Assembly (NCBI GenBank): GCA_020851615.1
Contig: JADZCL010000267.1
Location: 1-6,001 of the forward strand
Source: Rubrivivax sp.
GTDB lineage: Bacteria; Pseudomonadota; Gammaproteobacteria; Burkholderiales; Burkholderiaceae_C
Length of the DNA stretch: 6,001 nucleotides
Direction: 5' to 3'
In this document: positions 5,701 to 6,001 of the stretch, one piece after another
How the letters are laid out: the number at the start of each line of letters is the position of its first letter
Numbering within the stretch: the stretch's first letter is position 1
Notes under the pieces: generated by a model
What the model was told of the DNA's origin: nothing
What the model saw: the letters and a program-made list of their open reading frames with translations, nothing else
The model's database searches: none
Position numbers and translations under genes: made by a program

Positions 5701-6001
5701 AGCGTCTTTCTTCCGGCCGCAGAGCGGTTGCGCCTTGCTGCGCGCAGGCTCAGAATGATCGTCGCTTGAGGTCTCATAACGGCCCTCGAAGGCCGGGGGA
5801 ACAGATGGGGGAACGGATCGATTCCCGCAGCAAGAAACCCCAATGAGATCAACAGCTCAGGTCGCCGTTTTGGATCCCATCAGCCACCCCATCCCAGCGT
5901 TTCATCAGGCGCTTGCCGGAACTGGCCAGTGAAACCGCACGCGGCACCAATGCTGCAGGCCGCGGACACCACCGGCAAGGCCCAGCCAGAACCGCGGTCT
6001 G
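5701..6001. other. Gene-free 3' region with small repeats
   Basis: No convincing coding region in either strand. Open stretches include a 29-codon frame from the ATG at 5843 and a frame from an ATG at 5950 that runs off the window (MLQAADTTGKAQPEPRS) without a ribosome site. A reverse-strand frame open at 6001 ends in SGKRLMKRWDGVADGIQNGDLSC but has no recognisable family. Small symmetries: CGGCC/GGCCG hairpin at 5780-5795, GGGAA/TTCCC hairpin at 5809-5826, and the perfect palindrome ACTGGCCAGT at 5921-5930. No T-run terminator or tRNA is visible. Confidence 0.45.
5795..5818. repeat. 12-bp tandem direct repeat
   Basis: GGGGGAACAGAT and GGGGGAACGGAT lie head to tail with one mismatch. The second copy also forms the left arm of a GGGAA/TTCCC inverted repeat. 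Short direct repeats of this kind can be binding sites for integrases or regulators, but no integrase is in the window, so the role is unknown. Confidence 0.75.

Noticed and set aside
5711..5750. Possible terminator after the NadS-type antitoxin gene (CCGC-AGA-GCGG stem)
   Set aside because: The stem is only four Watson-Crick pairs with two G-U extensions and no T-run follows, so it is not a credible intrinsic terminator.
5815..5832. Possible tRNA T-arm fragment around GGATCGATTCCCG
   Set aside because: It lacks the TTC of a T-loop, the stem pairs poorly and there is no acceptor stem or CCA end, so a tRNA remnant cannot be supported.
1..6001. CRISPR array, insertion sequence or rRNA/tRNA gene
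   Set aside because: No regularly spaced repeats, no transposase or paired terminal inverted repeats and no structural RNA were seen on reading both strands.

Overview
The window is high-GC DNA with strong G/C third-position bias and tightly packed genes. This suggests a proteobacterium, most likely a betaproteobacterium (Burkholderiales or Rhodocyclales type) or a xanthomonad. That placement rests on base composition and protein style only; there is no rRNA, tRNA or other phylogenetic marker. The content (uncharacterised genes followed by two toxin-antitoxin modules) looks like an accessory region.

Left part (1-2172, + strand): the 3' portion of a long 2-oxoglutarate/Fe(II)-dependent oxygenase gene that starts before the window. 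The HxD...H...R iron and cosubstrate site is readable, but the reading frame breaks at a run of five C's (508-512). Removing one C joins the two halves into one continuous protein with an acidic low-complexity stretch and a Cys/His-rich C-terminus. Its stop overlaps, tail to tail, the stop of the next gene.

Middle (2162-3990, - strand): a two-gene operon read leftwards. The first gene encodes a protein of about 446 residues that ends in a motif like the Xre/MbcA/ParS antitoxin toxin-binding domain. The second, coupled through an ATGA overlap, encodes a UPF0158-family protein. Neither has a known function that can be assigned here.

Right part (4096-5700, + strand): two complete type II toxin-antitoxin modules in tandem. 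The first is antitoxin-first: a DUF1778/TacA-type ribbon-helix-helix antitoxin (4141-4413) overlapping a TacT-type GNAT acetyltransferase toxin (4401-4946). The second is toxin-first: a RelE/HigB-type mRNA interferase (5096-5407) followed by a NadS/HigA-type helix-turn-helix antitoxin (5410-5700). Each module has a palindrome in its promoter region that could be the autoregulatory operator. The toxin of the second module seems to be read from a leaderless or nearly leaderless transcript, while its antitoxin has a strong Shine-Dalgarno sequence.

The last 300 bases (5701-6001) hold no convincing gene. They contain a 12-bp tandem repeat, a few small inverted repeats and a 10-bp perfect palindrome, and could be an element boundary or a regulatory region for a gene beyond the window.
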